Origin: an uncultured Elusimicrobiales bacterium
GTDB taxonomy: Bacteria; Elusimicrobiota; Elusimicrobia; Elusimicrobiales; Elusimicrobiaceae
Reading direction: 5' to 3'
Assembly (NCBI GenBank): GCA_910576915.1
Contig: CAJTJT010000005.1
Location: 62,001-126,000 of the forward strand
DNA length: 64,000 nucleotides
Shown here: positions 10,174 through 17,975 of the stretch, piece after piece
Position numbering within the stretch: position 1 is the stretch's first letter
How the letters are laid out: each line of letters begins with the position of its first letter
Program-made: the position numbers and the translations under genes
Notes under the pieces: model-generated
Databases searched by the model: none
What the model saw: only the letters and a program-made list of their open reading frames with translations
Told to the model about the DNA's origin: nothing

Positions 10174-11330
10174 CGGATACGTTTATCCTCACCCGCGTGC
10201 ACGCGGTAACGGACAATACGGTACTGAACAACGCTTCCGTTTGGGTGGAAAACGGCCTTATCCGCCGCGTATTTTCGGAAACGGAACCCTTGCCGCCGCA
10301 AACCTACAAGCTGCCGCACCTGGACGGCAACAACGCGTATGCGTTCCCGGGGCTGATTGATTTGCATATTCACGGTTTTGCAGGTTTCGGGCCGGAAAAC
10401 GGCACGACGGAAGATTTAAAAAAAATGTCGCTCGAGCTCGCCAAACAGGGTGTAACCGCGTTCTGCCCCACGCTGTATTGCGGCAAGCCGGAAGACATGG
10501 AACATTTACTGCGCACCCTGGCGCCCGCCGCGGGGACGGAGCAGGGAGCCAAAATTTTGGGGTTTCACCTGGAGGGACCGTTTATCTCGCCCGCCAAACC
10601 CGGGGTGATGAAACCGCAGGATATATCGCCCGCCGATTTGGACGTATTCAAACGGTTATATGAGGCGGCAGAGGGTAAAATCGCTTCCGTAACGCTCGCG
10701 CCGGAACTGCCCGGCATTTTCCCCGTTATTGAGTTTTGTTTGGAGCGCGGCATTCTGCCCCAGGCCGGGCACACCAACGCCACCTACGACGAATTTCTGG
10801 CCGGGGCCGCGCGCGGCGTAACGCACGCCACGCACCTGTTCAACGCCATGAGCCCGTTCACCCAACGCGCCCCCGGGGCCGCCGGAGCCGTCCTGATGCA
10901 CCCGGATATTTCGTGCGAAATCATCGCCGACGGGGTACACGTTCATCCCGATGTAGTATCCTTTTTAAAGCGCGTAAAACCCGCGGAAAACATCGTGATG
11001 GTGACGGACGCGTTAAAACCCACGGGGCAAACGAAAGGGCCTTTTATCGCCAACGGAGAAGAGGTGATTTTCGACGGCGGCGTGTGGAAACGCAAAGCGG
11101 ACGGCGTAATCGCCGGCTCTGCGCTGACGATGGCGCGCGGGATTCAAAATTTAGTGGATTTTGGGTATTCTCTGCCCGAAGCCGCGGCCTGTGCGTCCGC
11201 CAATCCGGCGCGCTTGATGAAACTGCACAAAACAGGCAAATTGACGGAAGGGTTTGCGGCTGATATCACACTTTTAGACGACAGCTTTATGCCCGTTAAA
11301 ACGTTTATCAACGGAAAAGAAATTTTATAA
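10170..11330 (+). CDS. nagA: N-acetylglucosamine-6-phosphate deacetylase
   Basis: 386 residues. It removes acetate from GlcNAc-6-P, giving the NagB substrate. Amidohydrolase motifs are in order: DLHIHGFAGF (metal-binding HxH), HLEGPFISPAKPGV, QAGHTNATYDEF, HLFNAMSPFTQRAPG and MVTDALKPTG with the catalytic Asp. Its start overlaps nagB, with GGAGG inside nagB at 10161-10165. The last six bases overlap the end of the convergent pilin A gene, and no terminator is visible between them. Confidence 0.95.
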   Translation: MTDTFILTRVHAVTDNTVLNNASVWVENGLIRRVFSETEPLPPQTYKLPHLDGNNAYAFPGLIDLHIHGFAGFGPENGTTEDLKKMSLELAKQGVTAFCPTLYCGKPEDMEHLLRTLAPAAGTEQGAKILGFHLEGPFISPAKPGVMKPQDISPADLDVFKRLYEAAEGKIASVTLAPELPGIFPVIEFCLERGILPQAGHTNATYDEFLAGAARGVTHATHLFNAMSPFTQRAPGAAGAVLMHPDISCEIIADGVHVHPDVVSFLKRVKPAENIVMVTDALKPTGQTKGPFIANGEEVIFDGGVWKRKADGVIAGSALTMARGIQNLVDFGYSLPEAAACASANPARLMKLHKTGKLTEGFAADITLLDDSFMPVKTFINGKEIL

Positions 11331-11921
11331 CTGGGTTTCCAACATCAGCCCGTTTTGGTTGCCGCTGATTTTTTTGCATAAATCAGACGCTTCAGCCGAA
11401 GCATTAAAGCCTTTCCAATCGCCAAACCCATAATTAGGCGTATAATTTCCCGTACACCAAAGCCGCAGATTTCCGTTGATATCAAGCGTCATGTAAATGG
11501 CGTAAAAACGGGGAGCAATACTGTATTTTCCGTCAACTTTTAATAAGTATGCTTTTCCGAACAACCCCTCACTGGGCCTTGTTCCGCCTTCTAAAAAAAA
11601 TTGAAAATACTGGCTTTGCCAGTTATTCACCCCATACCCGAAGTTTCCGCCGTGTTTTAAGGATATATCCAACCCGTCCACACTGCGGGTATAAGTATCG
11701 TTAGCCAGGCGGTAAGCCCGCTGTGCCACGGCCACTTGCCGAAACATAGCAACGGCTTCCGCCGCACGGGATTTTTCCACCGCCGCCGTATATTGCGGCA
11801 GCGCAACCGCCGACAATATGCCGATAATTAATACGACAACCAAGAGCTCGATTAAAGTAAAACCTATTTTACTGGACCCTGAAACAAGTTCAGGGTGACA
11901 ACTAGAAGTAAACCCTTTCAT
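11325..11921 (-). CDS. Type IV pilin-like protein A with a repeat-interrupted leader
   Basis: 198 residues from ATG 11921, chosen for GGAGAA about 9 bases upstream. The prepilin motif GFTLIELLVVVLIIGI, cut by prepilin peptidase after Gly, is followed by ALPQYTAAVEKSRAAEA, the conserved pilin helix. The C-terminal globular part is unlike those of pilins B-E and has two Cys (WCTG and DLCKK) that could form the usual disulfide. The leader is odd: MKGFT is followed by a translated palindrome (CHPELVSGSSKI) and then a second GFTLIE. It is likely a minor pilin or pseudopilin; no assembly genes are nearby. Confidence 0.85.
   Translation of the reverse strand: MKGFTSSCHPELVSGSSKIGFTLIELLVVVLIIGILSAVALPQYTAAVEKSRAAEAVAMFRQVAVAQRAYRLANDTYTRSVDGLDISLKHGGNFGYGVNNWQSQYFQFFLEGGTRPSEGLFGKAYLLKVDGKYSIAPRFYAIYMTLDINGNLRLWCTGNYTPNYGFGDWKGFNASAEASDLCKKISGNQNGLMLETQL
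11866..11916. repeat. In-frame palindrome inserted in the pilin A leader
   Basis: On the minus strand two similar GGGTTTACTT / GGTTTTACTTT segments, both encoding Gly-Phe-Thr, lie 51 bp (17 codons) apart. Between them is a hairpin with 7-bp arms CCCTGAA/TTCAGGG (11877-11883 and 11889-11895) and loop ACAAG. A related hairpin sits in the pilin E leader. Confidence 0.7.
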
Positions 11922-11943
11922 ATTCGTTTTCTCCATTAAAAAA

Positions 11944-12010
11944 GTCATCCTGAGTCTGGCAGCCCGCAGGGGTCGGGAATCTTGTTGTTACGTAACGACG
12001 AGATTCCGTA
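11944..12010. repeat. Imperfect palindromic repeat upstream of pilin A
   Basis: GTCATCCTGAG is followed by a near-perfect hairpin of about 16 bp (11976-11991 with 11992-12007) centred on GTTACGTAAC and closed by GGAATCT/AGATTCC. It lies in the expected 5' UTR of pilin A. Confidence 0.6.
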
Positions 12011-12069
12011 CTAAAACACTACGGAATAACACAATGCAGAGACAAAGCCGCCAAACCTAAAGTTTCCTC

Positions 12070-12097
12070 ATGTTATCAAAAAAAAAAAACGATGCAA
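12070..12097 (-). promoter_or_regulatory. T12-spacer promoter of pilin A
   Basis: On the minus strand TTGCAT (12092-12097), a 16-bp spacer containing twelve consecutive T (12078-12089), and TAACAT (12070-12075) preceded by TGA (extended -10). The same layout precedes pilins B, C, D and E. Confidence 0.7.
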
Positions 12098-12146
12098 GCC
12101 CTATATAGATTCCTTCTTTTTCTTTCGAAAAGAAGCAAAAGTTTAC

Positions 12147-12302
12147 CTTACTTTTTGTATCGACAAAAAGTAAGCAAAAAACTCGCAGGCCACACCCATA
12201 AAATCCAGTTCCGTACGGCGCATTTTACAACTCGCCTACGGCTCAAACAAGTAAAATGCTTCTCCCGTACGGAACGGATTTTATAGACGGGTCAAGGCCT
12301 GC
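12147..12302. repeat. Nested-stem element, copy 1
   Basis: A 12-bp perfect hairpin (12147-12158 with 12163-12174, loop ATCG) is followed by four nested stems: P1 12185-12191/12296-12302; P2 12198-12206/12276-12284 plus CCC/GGG across an AGAC bulge; P3 12208-12218/12265-12275; P4 12220-12228/12251-12259. A 22-base loop starting AACTCG closes it. Related copies lie at 58103-58257 and 63611-63766. It is a structured RNA or a palindromic mobile DNA element; the active strand is unknown. Confidence 0.75.
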
Positions 12303-12331
12303 CAAACAATAAAAGCAAATAAACAGACTGG

Positions 12332-12353
12332 ATTCCGGGACCACACCCGGAAT
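12332..12353. repeat. Short palindrome of the ATTCCGGG type
   Basis: ATTCCGGG and CCCGGAAT are perfect 8-bp arms around a 6-base loop. It resembles the GTCAT-CCCGGG palindromes near pilins C, D and E. Confidence 0.55.
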
Positions 12354-12402
12354 GACGGCCAAAACAAACGCCGTACAAATTAGAATAAAATTGTAGACGA
12401 TT

Positions 12403-12518
12403 GCCTGATTTGCTAAATTCGCTTTAGATTGTGCGGGCTAGTCAGCCGCATAGGCGTGGCTGTAGCCACGTCAAGGCCGAGGGACGCACAAGATAACAGA
12501 ATTTAGCAAATTGTTGGC
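12403..12518. other. Multi-stem structured intergenic element, single copy
   Basis: An outer 13-bp perfect stem (12408-12420 with 12499-12511) encloses a 7-bp stem TTGTGCG/CGCACAA (12429-12435, 12485-12491). Inside are two small hairpins, GGCT/AGCC and CGTGGCT/AGCCACG (12455-12470). The layout resembles a branched RNA. No second copy was seen in the window and it codes for nothing convincing. Confidence 0.45.
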
Positions 12519-12529
12519 CCTTAAAAGTA

Positions 12530-12566
12530 AAGCGGAGCAGAAAAATACTTTCTGCTCCGCTTACGC
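12530..12566 (-). terminator. Terminator of rex
   Basis: A 14-bp perfect stem (12530-12543 with 12549-12562) about 30 bp after the rex stop codon. The T run on the minus strand is weak (TTTACTTTT). Confidence 0.7.
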
Positions 12567-12592
12567 AAATCTCAAGTTAACATCAGCCGTTA

Positions 12593-13231
12593 TTATTTAC
12601 TTTTCAGCTTGGCACATAACTCCGCCAACCCCGACGATATATCCTCTTTCTGCACAATCACTCCCTCCGGCACTTCCAAATTGACGGGAGCAAAGTTCCA
12701 TATCGCTTTCACGCCCGCACTTACCAGCGTATCCGTCACGCCCTGCGCGGCCGCGGCGGGCAGCGTCAGCACCGCTATTTTTAGATTTTGTTTCTCCACC
12801 ACCGACGCCAGCTGAGCCGTATGATACACTGGCACGCCGTGCACGGTGCTGGCGACTTTTTCCGGGTGTGTATCAAATGCGGCCACAATTTCAAGACCGT
12901 GGTTTTTAAACCCGTCAAAACCGAGGAGCGCCGCACCCAAATGCCCGACACCTACCAAAAACGCTTTATTTAAATTGTTCCAGCCCAAAAATTTTTCGAT
13001 GACTTCAATCGTCCCCGCCACCTTAAATCCCGCGCGCAGCTTGCTGGGAGCGCCGACGGCCTGCAAATCCTTTTTAACAACAATAGGCAAAAGATGCGTC
13101 TCTTCCGCCAGGAAAGTGGAAGAAACGAGCTCCCGCCCGTATCCGTGCAAATTATAAAAAATACGCAAATACTGCGGCAGGCGGCGAATCGTCTGCACGC
13201 TGATTTCTTTCCGACGGTGAAACAATCCCAC
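12593..13231 (-). CDS. rex: Redox-sensing transcriptional repressor Rex
   Basis: 212 residues, the family length. An N-terminal winged helix (TIRRLPQYLRIFYNL, residues about 14-28) binds DNA; the Rossmann domain with GVGHLGAALLG near residue 94 senses the NADH/NAD+ ratio. Rex usually represses fermentation genes until NADH rises. It is divergent from adhE, a classic Rex target. The start is GTG 13231 with GGGAGGAG upstream. Matching palindromes at the rex and adhE start sites suggest autoregulation and control of adhE. Confidence 0.95.
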   Translation of the reverse strand: MGLFHRRKEISVQTIRRLPQYLRIFYNLHGYGRELVSSTFLAEETHLLPIVVKKDLQAVGAPSKLRAGFKVAGTIEVIEKFLGWNNLNKAFLVGVGHLGAALLGFDGFKNHGLEIVAAFDTHPEKVASTVHGVPVYHTAQLASVVEKQNLKIAVLTLPAAAAQGVTDTLVSAGVKAIWNFAPVNLEVPEGVIVQKEDISSGLAELCAKLKSK

Positions 13232-13258
13232 GATACTCCTCCCGGAAACGCCTTTTTG

Positions 13259-13276
13259 TGGATATTACGATATCCA
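13259..13276. promoter_or_regulatory. Putative Rex operator at the rex promoter
   Basis: An 18-bp perfect palindrome with core GATAT-N4-ATATC. Its upstream edge is the last base of the rex -10 box, so it covers the transcription start. Confidence 0.65.
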
Positions 13277-13304
13277 TGGTATCTTTTTACTGCGCGCCTG
13301 TCAA
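13276..13304 (-). promoter_or_regulatory. rex promoter
   Basis: On the minus strand TTGACA (13299-13304), a 17-bp spacer and TACCAT (13276-13281). Confidence 0.75.
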
Positions 13305-13335
13305 GCCCCGGTAAAAACTCCGATTAGAGGAGGTG

Positions 13336-13364
13336 TTGACATTAAACGGGGCAAAAGATAAAAT
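13336..13364 (+). promoter_or_regulatory. adhE promoter
   Basis: Consensus TTGACA (13336-13341), a 17-bp spacer and TAAAAT (13359-13364). Confidence 0.85.
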
Positions 13365-13385
13365 ATAGATATCAAAATATCTATA
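13364..13385. promoter_or_regulatory. Putative Rex operator at the adhE promoter
   Basis: A 22-bp perfect palindrome with 9-bp arms and core GATAT-N4-ATATC. It begins at the last base of the -10 box, the same geometry as at rex. Confidence 0.65.
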
Positions 13386-13420
13386 ATCAGTTATTTTGCA
13401 TACTCAAAGGAGAATTAATT

Positions 13421-16066
13421 ATGGCGGAAAAGAAAACTGCCGCTGCGTGCGAAGCCACGAAAGAAGAATTGTCCATGCTGGACAAGATCGTCGACAAAGT
13501 GAAAGCCGCGCAGCGCATTTATGCAACGTTTACGCAAGAACAAGTGGATAAAATTTTCCGCGCCGCGGCCATCGCCGCTGCGCAAAACCGCATCCCGCTG
13601 GCCAAAATGGCCGTGGAAGAAAGCGGCATGGGGGTAATGGAAGATAAAGTAATTAAAAACCAATTCGCTTCCGAATACATTTACAACCAATATAAAGACA
13701 CCAAAACCTGCGGCGTATTGTCCGACGACGACGCTTTCGGCTATCGTCAGGTGGCCGAGCCCATCGGCGTCATCGCGGGCGTGGTACCCACCACCAACCC
13801 CACCTCTACGGCTATTTTCAAAAGCCTTTTGGCCTTGAAAACCCGCAACGGGATTGTGTTTTCCCCCCACCCGCGCGCTAAAAAATGCACCATTGAAGCC
13901 GCGAAAATCGTTCTGAACGCGGCCGTGGAAGCCGGCGCGCCGGAAGGCATCATCGGTTGGATTGAAAACCCCACCATGCCGCTTTCCAACGCGTTAATGC
14001 ACCACCCGCACATCAACCTTATTTTGGCTACCGGCGGCCCCGGCATGGTAAAAGCCGCTTACTCCTCCGGCAAACCGGCCATCGGCGTAGGCGCGGGTAA
14101 CACCCCGGCAGTCATCGACGCCACCGCCAACATCAAAATGGCCGTCAGCTCCATCATCATGAGCAAAACGTTTGATAACGGCATGATCTGCGCCAGCGAA
14201 CAGTCCGTCGTCGCGGAAGACGCGGTGTATGAAGACGTTAAAAAAGAATTCATCGCCCGCGGCTGCGCGTTTGTCACCGGCAAAGACCGCAAAAAACTAG
14301 CCGAAACCATTGTGGTAAACGGAAAACTCAATTCCGCTATCGTCGGTCAGAGCGCGGAAAAAATCGCGGAAATGGCCGGCATTAAAGTGCCCGCCCACAC
14401 CAAAATTTTAATCGCCGAAGCCAGCGAAGTGAGCGACGCCGAACCCTTTGCCCGCGAAAAACTCTCCCCCGTGCTGGGTTTCTACCGCGCCAAAGATTTC
14501 AACCACGCCGTAGACCTCGCGCGCGACCTTATTTTGTACGGCGGCGCCGGCCATACCTCCGTTCTGTATACGGACGAATCCAACGAAGAACATATTGATA
14601 TGTTCAAAGATATGCCCACCGCCCGCACGCTGATTAACATCCCCTCTTCCCAGGGCGCCATCGGCGACGTGTACAACTTCAAACTCGCGCCGTCTTTGAC
14701 TTTGGGCTGCGGCTCTTGGGGCGGCAACTCGGTCAGCGAAAACATCGGGGTTAAACATCTTATGAACGTGAAATCCGTCGCGGAACGCCGCGAAAACATG
14801 TACTGGTACAAAGTACCGTCCAAAATCTACTTTAAACGCGGCGCGCTTTCGCAGGCACTCGCCGAACTGAAAGGCAAACAACGCGCGTACATTATTACGG
14901 ACAAAACGATGGAACAGCTGGGCCACGTCCGCACCGTGTGCGACGTATTGGAAAGCCTGGATATTAAATTCCGCGTGTTCTCCAACGTCATCCCGGACCC
15001 GAACATCTCCAACGTGCAGGAAGCGCTCAACATCGCCAACTTCTGGCAGCCCGATATCATCATCGGCCTCGGCGGCGGTTCCGCCATGGACGAAGCCAAA
15101 ATGGTGTGGCTGATGTACGAAAACCCCGACACCAGCTTTGAAGATATCGCCATGCGCTTTATGGATATCCGCAAACGCATTTACGCGGCTCCGCCCTTGG
15201 GCAAAAAAGCGACTATGGTGGCTATCCCCACCACGTCCGGCACCGGCTCCGAAGTGACGCCGTTTACCATTATCACCGACGAAAAAACCGGCACCAAATA
15301 CGCCATTACGGATTACGCTTTGACCCCCGATATGGCTATTATCGACCCGGAATTTGTGCTCGGTATGCCCAAAACGCTGACCGCCTGGTCCGGCCTCGAC
15401 GTGCTGACCCACGCCATTGAAGCGTACACCTCCGTATTCTCCACCAACTTTACGGAAGGCCAAGCGCTGGAAGCCATGCGCCTCGTGTTCAAATATCTGG
15501 AAAGCTCCTACACCAACGGCGCCAAGGATATCAACGCCCGCGAAAAAATGCACTACGCGGCCACCATCGCCGGTATGGCGTTTGCCAACGCGTTCCTGGG
15601 TCTGTGCCACTCCATGGCGCACAAACTGGGCGCGATGTATCACGTACCGCACGGCCTCGCCAACGCGCTCTTGTTGTCCTACGTCATTGAATTCAACGCT
15701 ACGGATAAACCTACCAAACAGGGTCTGTTCCCGCAGTACAAATATCCGTTCGTGAAAGGACGCTACGCCAAAATCGTGGACTTCCTCTTGCCGCACAACA
15801 ACATGGGCGACGACAAAGACGCCAAAGTACAGAAACTCATCGAAATGGTGGAAGAGTTAAAACACAAACTCAACATCCCCAAATCCTTGAAAGAATACGG
15901 CATTCAGGAAAAAGAGTTCTTGGACAACCTGGACCAACTTTCCGAACTTGCCTTCGACGACCAGTGCACCGGCGGCAACGCCCGCTATCCGCTGATCAGC
16001 GAAATCAAAGAGCTGTATTTGAAAGCGTACTACGGCGAACCCGTAAAACACGTAAAAGGAAAATAA
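13421..16066 (+). CDS. adhE: Bifunctional acetaldehyde-CoA / alcohol dehydrogenase
   Basis: 881 residues, full length. The N-terminal aldehyde dehydrogenase half (to about 440) has the catalytic Cys257 in GMICASEQ. The C-terminal half is an iron-dependent alcohol dehydrogenase with GLGGGSAMDEAK and the metal-binding His residues in CHSMAHKLGAMYHVPHG. It reduces acetyl-CoA to ethanol, consuming two NADH, and is typically assembled as cytoplasmic spirosomes. AAAGGAG precedes ATG. Rex control is likely from the divergent rex gene and the operator. A strong terminator follows. Confidence 0.97.
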   Translation: MAEKKTAAACEATKEELSMLDKIVDKVKAAQRIYATFTQEQVDKIFRAAAIAAAQNRIPLAKMAVEESGMGVMEDKVIKNQFASEYIYNQYKDTKTCGVLSDDDAFGYRQVAEPIGVIAGVVPTTNPTSTAIFKSLLALKTRNGIVFSPHPRAKKCTIEAAKIVLNAAVEAGAPEGIIGWIENPTMPLSNALMHHPHINLILATGGPGMVKAAYSSGKPAIGVGAGNTPAVIDATANIKMAVSSIIMSKTFDNGMICASEQSVVAEDAVYEDVKKEFIARGCAFVTGKDRKKLAETIVVNGKLNSAIVGQSAEKIAEMAGIKVPAHTKILIAEASEVSDAEPFAREKLSPVLGFYRAKDFNHAVDLARDLILYGGAGHTSVLYTDESNEEHIDMFKDMPTARTLINIPSSQGAIGDVYNFKLAPSLTLGCGSWGGNSVSENIGVKHLMNVKSVAERRENMYWYKVPSKIYFKRGALSQALAELKGKQRAYIITDKTMEQLGHVRTVCDVLESLDIKFRVFSNVIPDPNISNVQEALNIANFWQPDIIIGLGGGSAMDEAKMVWLMYENPDTSFEDIAMRFMDIRKRIYAAPPLGKKATMVAIPTTSGTGSEVTPFTIITDEKTGTKYAITDYALTPDMAIIDPEFVLGMPKTLTAWSGLDVLTHAIEAYTSVFSTNFTEGQALEAMRLVFKYLESSYTNGAKDINAREKMHYAATIAGMAFANAFLGLCHSMAHKLGAMYHVPHGLANALLLSYVIEFNATDKPTKQGLFPQYKYPFVKGRYAKIVDFLLPHNNMGDDKDAKVQKLIEMVEELKHKLNIPKSLKEYGIQEKEFLDNLDQLSELAFDDQCTGGNARYPLISEIKELYLKAYYGEPVKHVKGK

Positions 16067-16080
16067 GTTGTTTTAAGACA

Positions 16081-16120
16081 AAAAAATCCCCGGAGCATTT
16101 AAACGCCCCGGGGATTTTTT
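16081..16120. terminator. Bidirectional terminator between adhE and pilin B
   Basis: Stem ATCCCCGG/CCGGGGAT (16086-16093, 16108-16115) flanked by an A run on the left and a T run on the right, so it can serve both convergent genes. Confidence 0.85.
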
Positions 16121-16151
16121 ATGCAGGTAAAAAATATACAATATCCATTCA

Positions 16152-16670
16152 TCACGGCAAACGATAATACATATAGTAAGAACTCTTATCCGCATTATTG
16201 GCTCCGCCCACCTCTTCCACCCCTCCCATCGCCAAACAAATGGTCTTGCCTAAGGATTTGCCCCCTTCGGCCGTGGAGCTGGCCAAACAAAAATTCCCGT
16301 TTTCACGAACAGCGTAGGCGGACTCCGTCCATTCCCCGGGCATCTTAAAAGAACAAGTTGTATTGAAATAAGTAAAATGGGTACGGCAATAAAATTTATC
16401 CGTCTGATAGGTAATACCGTTGTTGTCCCAAGTCCCCGCAACTCCGCCTTTGGGCAGCTCAATATCCAGCGCATCCCACTCCCGCGCATACTCGCCATTG
16501 GCCATATAATACACGCGCTGCGCCTGCGCAATGGCTTTTGCCAATATCATACCTTGCGTAAAACGCGCTTTTCCCACGGCTTTTTGATACTGCGGCAGAG
16601 CAACCGCCGCCAATATGCCGATAATAAGCACTACAACCAGCAATTCAATAAGTGTAAAACCCACCCTCAT
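16152..16670 (-). CDS. Type IV pilin-like protein B
   Basis: 172 residues from ATG 16670, preceded by AAAGGAGG. The leader is short and clean (MRVG before FTLIELLVVVLIIGI), followed by ALPQYQKAVGKARFTQG. The C-terminal part is rich in aromatic residues and has four Cys (FYC, TTC, NFC, TIC). The frame is open to 16790 but would run through the promoter, so that longer start is rejected. Only 28 bp separate the -10 box from the start codon, and no palindromes lie between. It is likely a minor pilin; the function is inferred from the N-terminus. Confidence 0.87.
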   Translation of the reverse strand: MRVGFTLIELLVVVLIIGILAAVALPQYQKAVGKARFTQGMILAKAIAQAQRVYYMANGEYAREWDALDIELPKGGVAGTWDNNGITYQTDKFYCRTHFTYFNTTCSFKMPGEWTESAYAVRENGNFCLASSTAEGGKSLGKTICLAMGGVEEVGGANNADKSSYYMYYRLP

Positions 16671-16698
16671 CAGGATAACCTCCTTTCCGCTTTTTCCC

Positions 16699-16726
16699 AG
16701 TGTATCAAAAAAAAAAAACGGGTCAA
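16699..16726 (-). promoter_or_regulatory. T12-spacer promoter of pilin B
   Basis: TTGACC (16721-16726), a 16-bp spacer with T12 (16707-16718), and TACACT (16699-16704) preceded by TGA. Confidence 0.75.
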
Positions 16727-16780
16727 GGCTTCTCCATAAGCACACAAAAATAGCGCCGCCGCACCCAAAAGCCAAAATGC

Positions 16781-16786
16781 TATAAT
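16781..16786 (+). promoter_or_regulatory. -10 box of the MerR-family gene
   Basis: TATAAT ends 7 bp before the ATG at 16793, which places transcription start at the start codon (leaderless). No clear -35 is seen. Confidence 0.55.
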
Positions 16787-16792
16787 ACATAT

Positions 16793-17134
16793 ATGGGACT
16801 CGAAGAAATTGAACAGCAGGAGTATTTCTCTATCGGCGACGTGAAACGCATTACCGGCGTGCCGGAGTATTCCGTGCGTTATTGGGAAGCCGAGTTTAAT
16901 TTAATCCGCCCCATTCGCCTGGAAAGCGGCCACCGCCGCTACACCAAAGCGGATTTGTATACCATCTTAAAAATTAAAGATTTAATCTACAAACACAAGC
17001 TGACTTTGGAAGGCGCAAAAAAACAGTTGAACAAATACCAGTTCCCGTCGGAAAAAAACGAAAAACGCACGCATGCGGACATTAAATTTCTGACGGAAAT
17101 AAAAGAAACACTGGAAGATTTGTTAAAAGAATGA
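16793..17134 (+). CDS. MerR-family transcriptional regulator
   Basis: 113 residues. It starts with a MerR winged-helix region (YFSIGDVKRITGVPEYSVRYWEAEF, given here as residues about 11-35 ending WEAEF) and the family's R-x-x-x-GHRRYTKADL. A short coiled region follows and there is no sensor domain. Such short proteins often precede tRNA or ihf genes and their ligand is unknown. No Shine-Dalgarno is present and the -10 box ends 7 bp before ATG. The two tRNA-Pro genes follow after 36 bp. Confidence 0.85.
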   Translation: MGLEEIEQQEYFSIGDVKRITGVPEYSVRYWEAEFNLIRPIRLESGHRRYTKADLYTILKIKDLIYKHKLTLEGAKKQLNKYQFPSEKNEKRTHADIKFLTEIKETLEDLLKE

Positions 17135-17170
17135 TAAAATATATGTGTAGTCAGAAATTGACTGCACGAT

Positions 17171-17245
17171 TTCGGGGAGTGGCTCAGAGGTAGAGCGCTC
17201 GCTTGGGGTGCGAGAGATCGCGGGTTCGATTCCCGCCTTCCCGAC
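17171..17245 (+). tRNA. tRNA-Pro (GGG)
   Basis: A full cloverleaf can be drawn: acceptor CGGGGAG/CTTCCCG with the C1-G72 pair typical of tRNA-Pro, anticodon stem CTCGC/GCGAG with loop TTGGGGT, T loop TTCGATT, and an encoded CCA. Its last bases are the left copy of the 18-bp repeat that recurs at 37367. Confidence 0.93.
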
Positions 17246-17255
17246 CATTTAAAAC
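17238..17255. repeat. Left 18-bp direct repeat, candidate att site
   Basis: CCCGACCATTTAAAACAA covers the 3' end of tRNA-Pro(GGG) and is repeated exactly at 37367-37384. The first 12 bases also occur at the end of tRNA-Pro(CGG) (17332-17343). Confidence 0.6.
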
Positions 17256-17261
17256 AATTAA

Positions 17262-17339
17262 TACGGGGCGTAGCGCAGATGGTAGCGCGCACGGTTCGGG
17301 ACCGTGAGGTCGTGGGTTCGAATCCCGCCGCCCCGACCA
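17262..17339 (+). tRNA. tRNA-Pro (CGG)
   Basis: Acceptor CGGGGCG/CGCCCCG, anticodon stem CACGG/CCGTG with loop TTCGGGA, T loop TTCGAAT and an encoded CCA. It lies 16 bp after tRNA-Pro(GGG), probably in one transcript. Confidence 0.93.
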
Positions 17340-17345
17340 TTTAGA

Positions 17346-17373
17346 AAGGCACTTCTTACGAAGTGTCTTTTTT
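17346..17373 (+). terminator. Terminator after the tRNA pair
   Basis: A 10-bp stem with one G-T pair (17346-17355 with 17360-17369), loop TTAC and a T run, just after the second tRNA. Confidence 0.85.
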
Positions 17374-17456
17374 GTTGGTTTGTTTTCCCCTCCCTCGTCG
17401 GTGTTTAGGGGCTAGTTATATTCATACCGGTTTTAGAGAACTGTTTTTGGAGTGCA

Positions 17457-17481
17457 AAAAAGGCCCCGAACGGGCCTTTTT
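17457..17481. terminator. Bidirectional terminator before the island lipoprotein
   Basis: A 10-bp perfect stem AAAAAGGCCC/GGGCCTTTTT, loop CGAAC. It lies downstream of the minus-strand lipoprotein gene. Confidence 0.8.
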
Positions 17482-17515
17482 CTCTAACGGGCAAAATGAG
17501 AGGATCCACGAAAAA

Positions 17516-17962
17516 CTATTTTAGTTTATACTTTTTGCGTAAATTCGTACTAATGCTTTTAGCATCAAAAAATAAATCCTTAGTTAAAGAACATTGAATA
17601 AGAATACTAACTCTAGGTTTTGTTTCTGATACAAGATATGAATATGAAAATGAATAATTATTGTTATTCGTATTGGTGTTTGTAACTACACCAGTCTCTG
17701 TTTCAGAATTATTGGACGAGTTCACCACAGAAAAACTCTGATATCCATTTTCCAAACAGACCTCTGCTGCTCTTAACAAAGCAAAATCTTGAGCCCGTTT
17801 AATTTCTGTTTCTTCATTAGCATTAAAAGTAATATCATATACGCCAGTTTGTAACATAGTATCAAAATAGCCATTAGATGTTGGCTTTGATGCCGCCTTA
17901 TATGGAGTTGCACAAGCAGCGCATAACAAAAAAATGATTAAAATAATAAATATTTTTTTCAT
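17516..17962 (-). CDS. Lipoprotein resembling the CC0125/CC1285 family
   Basis: 148 residues from ATG 17962 with GGAGAAA upstream. A signal peptide (MKKIFIILIIFLLCAAC) ends in a lipobox with Cys17. The pattern GYFDTMLQTGVYDITFNAN, then RAQDFALLRAAEVCLENGYQSFSVV, fits the CC0125/CC1285 lipoprotein family, whose function is unknown. An Asn-rich low-complexity stretch (TNTNTNNNNYS) follows. It is the first island gene and is close behind the recombinase C-terminal part, perhaps on the same transcript. Confidence 0.75.
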   Translation of the reverse strand: MKKIFIILIIFLLCAACATPYKAASKPTSNGYFDTMLQTGVYDITFNANEETEIKRAQDFALLRAAEVCLENGYQSFSVVNSSNNSETETGVVTNTNTNNNNYSFSYSYLVSETKPRVSILIQCSLTKDLFFDAKSISTNLRKKYKLK

Positions 17963-17975
17963 ATTTTCTCCTTTT

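Noticed and set aside
12092..12286. Open frame of 64 codons on the plus strand
   Set aside because: It is simply the translation of the nested-stem element copy 1; copies 2 and 3 do not keep the frame.
12147..12302. Insertion sequence or MITE with a transposase
   Set aside because: No transposase in the window and no clear target duplications; structure conservation is the stronger signal, though mobility is not excluded.
14408..15796. 462-codon minus-strand open frame inside adhE
   Set aside because: Antisense shadow of a highly biased GC-rich coding sequence; no family motif and no ribosome site.
16671..16790. N-terminal extension of pilin B
   Set aside because: It would translate the T12 promoter; ATG 16670 has AAAGGAGG and a normal leader.
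17332..17343. Second tRNA 3' end as the sole att site
   Set aside because: Only 12 bases match the right repeat, against 18 at the first tRNA; kept as an alternative boundary only.
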